From: Azoarcus sp. | GTDB lineage: Bacteria > Pseudomonadota > Gammaproteobacteria > Burkholderiales > Rhodocyclaceae | DNA length: 6,863 bases | Direction of reading: 5' to 3' | Assembly: GCA_031259795.1 (NCBI GenBank) | Contig: JAIRLA010000118.1 | Span: forward strand, 1-6,863 | Shown here: one piece after another, positions 4,837 to 6,863 of the stretch | Position numbering within the stretch: position 1 is the stretch's first letter | How the letters are laid out: each line of letters opens with the position of its first letter | Notes under the pieces: generated by a model | The model's database searches: none | The model's input: the letters and a program-made list of their open reading frames with translations, nothing else | What the model was told of the DNA's origin: nothing | Translations under genes and position numbers: made by a program

Positions 4837-5769
4837 ATGACTTTGACAGATTTGCGTTACCTCGTCGCCTTGGCGCGCGAACGACATTTTGGCCGTGCGG
4901 CCGAAAAGAGCCACGTCTCACAACCCACGCTTTCGGTGGCGGTCAAGAAGGTGGAGGAAGAACTCGGTATCCAGCTTTTCGAGCGCGGAGCATCCGAGGT
5001 CAAGATCACCGAAACCGGGCGACGCATCGTCGAGCAGGCCGAGAAAGTGCTGCTCGACGTCAGCTACATCAACGAAATCGCCACCGCGGGCAAGGATCAG
5101 CTCACCGGCCCCTTGCGGCTGGGCGTGATCTACACCATCGGCCCTTATCTGCTGCCGCACCTGATTCCGCGCATGCACCAGCGCGCGCCGCGCATGCCGC
5201 TCATCATCCAGGAGAACTACACGGCGCGGCTGGCCAATCTGCTCAAGCATGGCGAGCTGGACGTCATCATCGTCAGCCTGCCGTTCGAAGAGACGGGCAT
5301 CGTCACGCAGTTGATATACGACGAACCCTTCCGCGTATTGATGCCGGCCGCGCATCCATGGGCCGGGCAGGAGAAAATCGCGCCCGACGCGCTCGCCAAT
5401 GAGCAACTGTTGTTGCTCGGGGCCGGCAACTGCTTCCGCGACCAGGTGCTGGAAGTCTGTCCCCAGTGCCGCAGCGCCAGCGGTCTGCAACGCACACTCG
5501 AAGGCAGCTCGCTCGAAACCATCCGCCACATGGTTGCGACCGGCCTGGGCGTGACGGTGCTGCCCTGCACGGCGGCGGATGACCTGGAAATCAACAATCC
5601 GCTGGTGGCGGTACGGCCTTTCGCCAATCCCGAGCCTTCGCGCCGGGTCGTGCTGGCATGGCGGGTGACTTACCAGCGCGGCAGCGCGATCGACATCCTG
5701 CGGGCGGCGATTCTCGACAGCGCGCTACCCGGCGTACATCCGATCGGAGCCGCGCACACGGTACCCTGA
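4837..5769 (+). CDS. oxyR: Peroxide-sensing LysR-type regulator OxyR
   Basis: OxyR activates peroxide defence genes when H2O2 oxidises its cysteines to a disulfide. The 310-residue protein has an N-terminal winged helix (about 1-60, with FGRAAEKSHVSQPTLSVAVKK) and a LysR substrate-type domain (about 92-295). The redox site reads GAGNCFRDQVLEVC; its cysteines fall at 199 and 208, the same numbers as E. coli OxyR. A third cysteine, Cys211, forms CPQC. The ATG at 4837 is chosen because family members begin MTLT-x-LRY. The frame is open upstream to 4633, but that part covers the promoter. The ribosome site is weak. It is divergent from the protease gene and followed by dps. Confidence 0.95.
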   Translation: MTLTDLRYLVALARERHFGRAAEKSHVSQPTLSVAVKKVEEELGIQLFERGASEVKITETGRRIVEQAEKVLLDVSYINEIATAGKDQLTGPLRLGVIYTIGPYLLPHLIPRMHQRAPRMPLIIQENYTARLANLLKHGELDVIIVSLPFEETGIVTQLIYDEPFRVLMPAAHPWAGQEKIAPDALANEQLLLLGAGNCFRDQVLEVCPQCRSASGLQRTLEGSSLETIRHMVATGLGVTVLPCTAADDLEINNPLVAVRPFANPEPSRRVVLAWRVTYQRGSAIDILRAAILDSALPGVHPIGAAHTVP

Positions 5770-5798
5770 GGCGGAAAAGTAGACTTCAGATGACTTTC

Positions 5799-5835
5799 AT
5801 GGCGTGCGGCTATACCATGGATGTGTGCATGCAAT
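5799..5835. promoter_or_regulatory. Candidate OxyR operator upstream of dps
   Basis: Four tetramers spaced by 7 nt, ATGG (5799), CTAT (5810), ATGT (5821) and CAAT (5832), match 12 of 16 positions of the OxyR pattern ATAG-N7-CTAT-N7-ATAG-N7-CTAT. The site lies about 95 bp before the dps start, a sensible place for an activator. A weak TTGGAC -35 candidate lies at its end (5835-5840). It was found by eye after looking for this pattern, so it needs independent support. Confidence 0.38.
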
Positions 5836-5872
5836 TGGACATCCCGGCCGGATCGTTCCAGCATGCGCAATG

Positions 5873-5898
5873 CCGGCTCGGGCCGTCCGGCCCGCCGG
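5873..5898 (+). promoter_or_regulatory. GC-rich hairpin between oxyR and dps
   Basis: CCGGC (5873-5877) pairs with GCCGG (5894-5898), and GGGCC (5880-5884) with GGCCC (5889-5893). The loop has 4 nt and a 2-nt bulge lies between the stems. No T-run follows. It may slow oxyR readthrough or be a structured part of the dps leader, ending 18 nt before the dps ribosome site. Confidence 0.45.
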
Positions 5899-5929
5899 AG
5901 ATCAGAACCTGGACAAAAGGAGAACAAAC

Positions 5930-6400
5930 ATGGAAATTGACATCGGCATCAACAGGGAAGACCGCGCCAAGATCGCCAAGGGGCTGTCGCGGCTGCTCGC
6001 CGACAGCTACACCCTGTATTTGACAACGCATAATTTTCACTGGAACGTGACCGGGCCGATGTTCAATACCTTGCACCTGATGTTCGAGGCGCAATACACC
6101 GAACTGGCCGCGGCGGTCGACCTGATTGCCGAGCGCATCCGCGCCTTGGGTTTCCCGGCGCCCGGCTCCTACAGGGAATTCGAAAAGCTTACCAGCCTGA
6201 AGCAACCCGACGATGCGCCCAACGCGGAAGAGATGATCCGCATTCTGGTAAAGGGGCAGGAAGCCGTGGCCAAGACCGCGCGCGGCGTCGCGCCGCTGGC
6301 CGACAAGGCGGATGACGAGCCGACGCTCGACCTGATTACGCAGCGTTTGCAAGTCCACGAAAAAACCGCCTGGATGCTGCGCAGTCTGCTCGAAACGTAA
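5930..6400 (+). CDS. dps: Dps-family ferritin-like DNA-protection protein
   Basis: Dps forms a 12-mer that oxidises Fe(II), often with H2O2, stores the iron and in many species coats DNA, limiting Fenton damage. The 156-residue protein has the signature [20 protein letters not shown] (34-53) followed by [14 protein letters not shown] (61-74). His37, His49, Asp64 and Glu68 fit the inter-subunit ferroxidase site. It lacks the lysine-rich N-terminal tail of E. coli Dps, so DNA binding may be weaker or use other surfaces. The ATG at 5930 has AAGGAG (5917-5922) at ideal spacing; the longer open frame upstream is not supported. Its place directly after oxyR, with an OxyR-like site before it, suggests peroxide induction. 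Confidence 0.95.
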   Translation: MEIDIGINREDRAKIAKGLSRLLADSYTLYLTTHNFHWNVTGPMFNTLHLMFEAQYTELAAAVDLIAERIRALGFPAPGSYREFEKLTSLKQPDDAPNAEEMIRILVKGQEAVAKTARGVAPLADKADDEPTLDLITQRLQVHEKTAWMLRSLLET

Positions 6401-6414
6401 ACTGGCGGCGTAAA

Positions 6415-6432
6415 CCGGCGCACGCGCGCCGG
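6415..6432 (+). terminator. Possible terminator hairpin after dps
   Basis: CCGGCGC (6415-6421) pairs perfectly with GCGCCGG (6426-6432) around a 4-nt loop, beginning 15 nt after the dps stop. There is no T-run directly after it; the nearest T-run is at 6504-6509. Position favours a transcript-end role, but it is not a textbook intrinsic terminator. Confidence 0.4.
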
Positions 6433-6544
6433 GCGGCGCACTGGAATCCGGGGGAGAAGTGGAACGCATGGGAGTGACTCGCAGGCGACGATTCGGCATT
6501 CCGTTTTTTCGCCAGAGATGCGTTGCCCGGGACAAACTCCACAT

Positions 6545-6576
6545 CATGACAGGCAATGACACAAGGGGATGTCATG
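6545..6576 (+). promoter_or_regulatory. Inverted repeat covering the cas1 start codon
   Basis: CATGACA (6545-6551) is a perfect inverted copy of TGTCATG (6570-6576), which contains the cas1 ATG. The ribosome site AAGGGG (6563-6568) lies in the loop. A second TGACA (6557-6561) could pair with the same TGTCA, giving a competing, shorter hairpin. Such pairing could limit cas1 translation. Function is inferred only from position. Confidence 0.35.
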
Positions 6577-6863
6577 GAGACTTTCTCCCCCTCCGATCTC
6601 AAGACCATCCTGCATTCCAAGCGCGCCAATCTTTATTATCTGGAGCATTGCCGCGTGCTCGTCAATGGCGGGCGGGTCGAATATGTGACGGACGCGGGCA
6701 AGCGTTCGCTTTACTGGAATATCCCCATCGCCAACACGACCTGCCTTTTGCTGGGAACCGGCACTTCGGTCACGCAGGCGGCCATGCGGGAATTGGCGAA
6801 AGCGGGTGTGCTGGTCGGTTTTTGCGGGGGTGGCGGCACGCCGCTCTTTTCCGCCAACGAAAC
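6574..6863 (+). CDS. cas1: CRISPR-associated endonuclease Cas1, subtype I-F (partial, 5' part)
   Basis: Cas1 integrates new spacers into CRISPR arrays, working in subtype I-F with the Cas2-Cas3 fusion. The first 96 residues are in the window. They show the I-F Cas1 N-terminus: LKTILHSKRANLYYLEHCRV (9-28), NGGRVEYVTD (31-40), YWNIPIANTTCLLLGTGTS (47-65) and AGVLVGFCGGGGTPLFSANE (77-96). This strongly conserved stretch is distinct from Cas1 of subtypes I-E and I-C. The family is about 320 residues; the catalytic Glu, His and Asp lie beyond the edge, so activity cannot be judged. The ATG at 6574 has AAGGGG (6563-6568). In I-F loci cas1 is usually the first gene, followed by cas2/3 and csy1-4; those and the array would be to the right. 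Confidence 0.93.
   Translation, partial: METFSPSDLKTILHSKRANLYYLEHCRVLVNGGRVEYVTDAGKRSLYWNIPIANTTCLLLGTGTSVTQAAMRELAKAGVLVGFCGGGGTPLFSANE

Noticed and set aside
6401..6573. Possible CRISPR repeat or leader between dps and cas1
   Set aside because: No repeated unit and nothing like the I-F repeat (GTTCACTGCC...GGCAGCTAAGAAA) is present on either strand.

Overview
The window is GC-rich chromosomal DNA. Codon and intergenic style and the gene set (MoaA-C-D-E block, MucD/DegP-type protease, OxyR with adjacent Dps) suggest a betaproteobacterium, perhaps of the Rhodocyclales. That placement is inferred from family resemblance only. Most of the window is core metabolism and stress defence; both ends are accessory.

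Left accessory zone (1-792). The minus strand at the left edge reads like the start of an IS4-type transposase, running out of the window. Next comes a small AT-richer gene (256-486) for a lipoprotein resembling TrbK entry-exclusion proteins of conjugative plasmids. No other conjugation gene is present. It is bracketed by two inverted copies of a ~75-bp repeat (118-191 and 594-671), and a separate palindromic repeat (689-740) lies before moaA.

Molybdenum cofactor operon (793-3057, plus strand). moaA, moaC, moaD and moaE are tightly packed. MoaA and MoaC turn GTP into cyclic pyranopterin monophosphate (cPMP). MoaD and MoaE, as the two-subunit molybdopterin synthase, add the dithiolene sulfurs. 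MoaB/Mog, MoeA and MoeB are not in the window.

Stress block (3108-6400). A minus-strand DegP/MucD-type periplasmic protease converges on moaE and diverges from oxyR. OxyR, the peroxide sensor, carries both redox cysteines at exactly positions 199 and 208. It is followed by dps, which encodes an iron-storing, DNA-protecting ferritin-like protein and is a known OxyR target in other bacteria. The degP-oxyR gap has a perfect TATAAT box for oxyR, a LysR-type palindrome, a strong leader hairpin and a possible sigma-E-like promoter for degP. The oxyR-dps gap has an OxyR-like operator.

Right edge (6574-6863). A partial gene encodes the N-terminal 96 residues of a subtype I-F Cas1. This is the start of a CRISPR-Cas adaptation module that continues beyond the window; no CRISPR repeat is visible here. 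I see no clearly new system. The most unusual parts are the repeat-bracketed orphan TrbK-like gene and the junction between the oxidative-stress genes and the cas locus.
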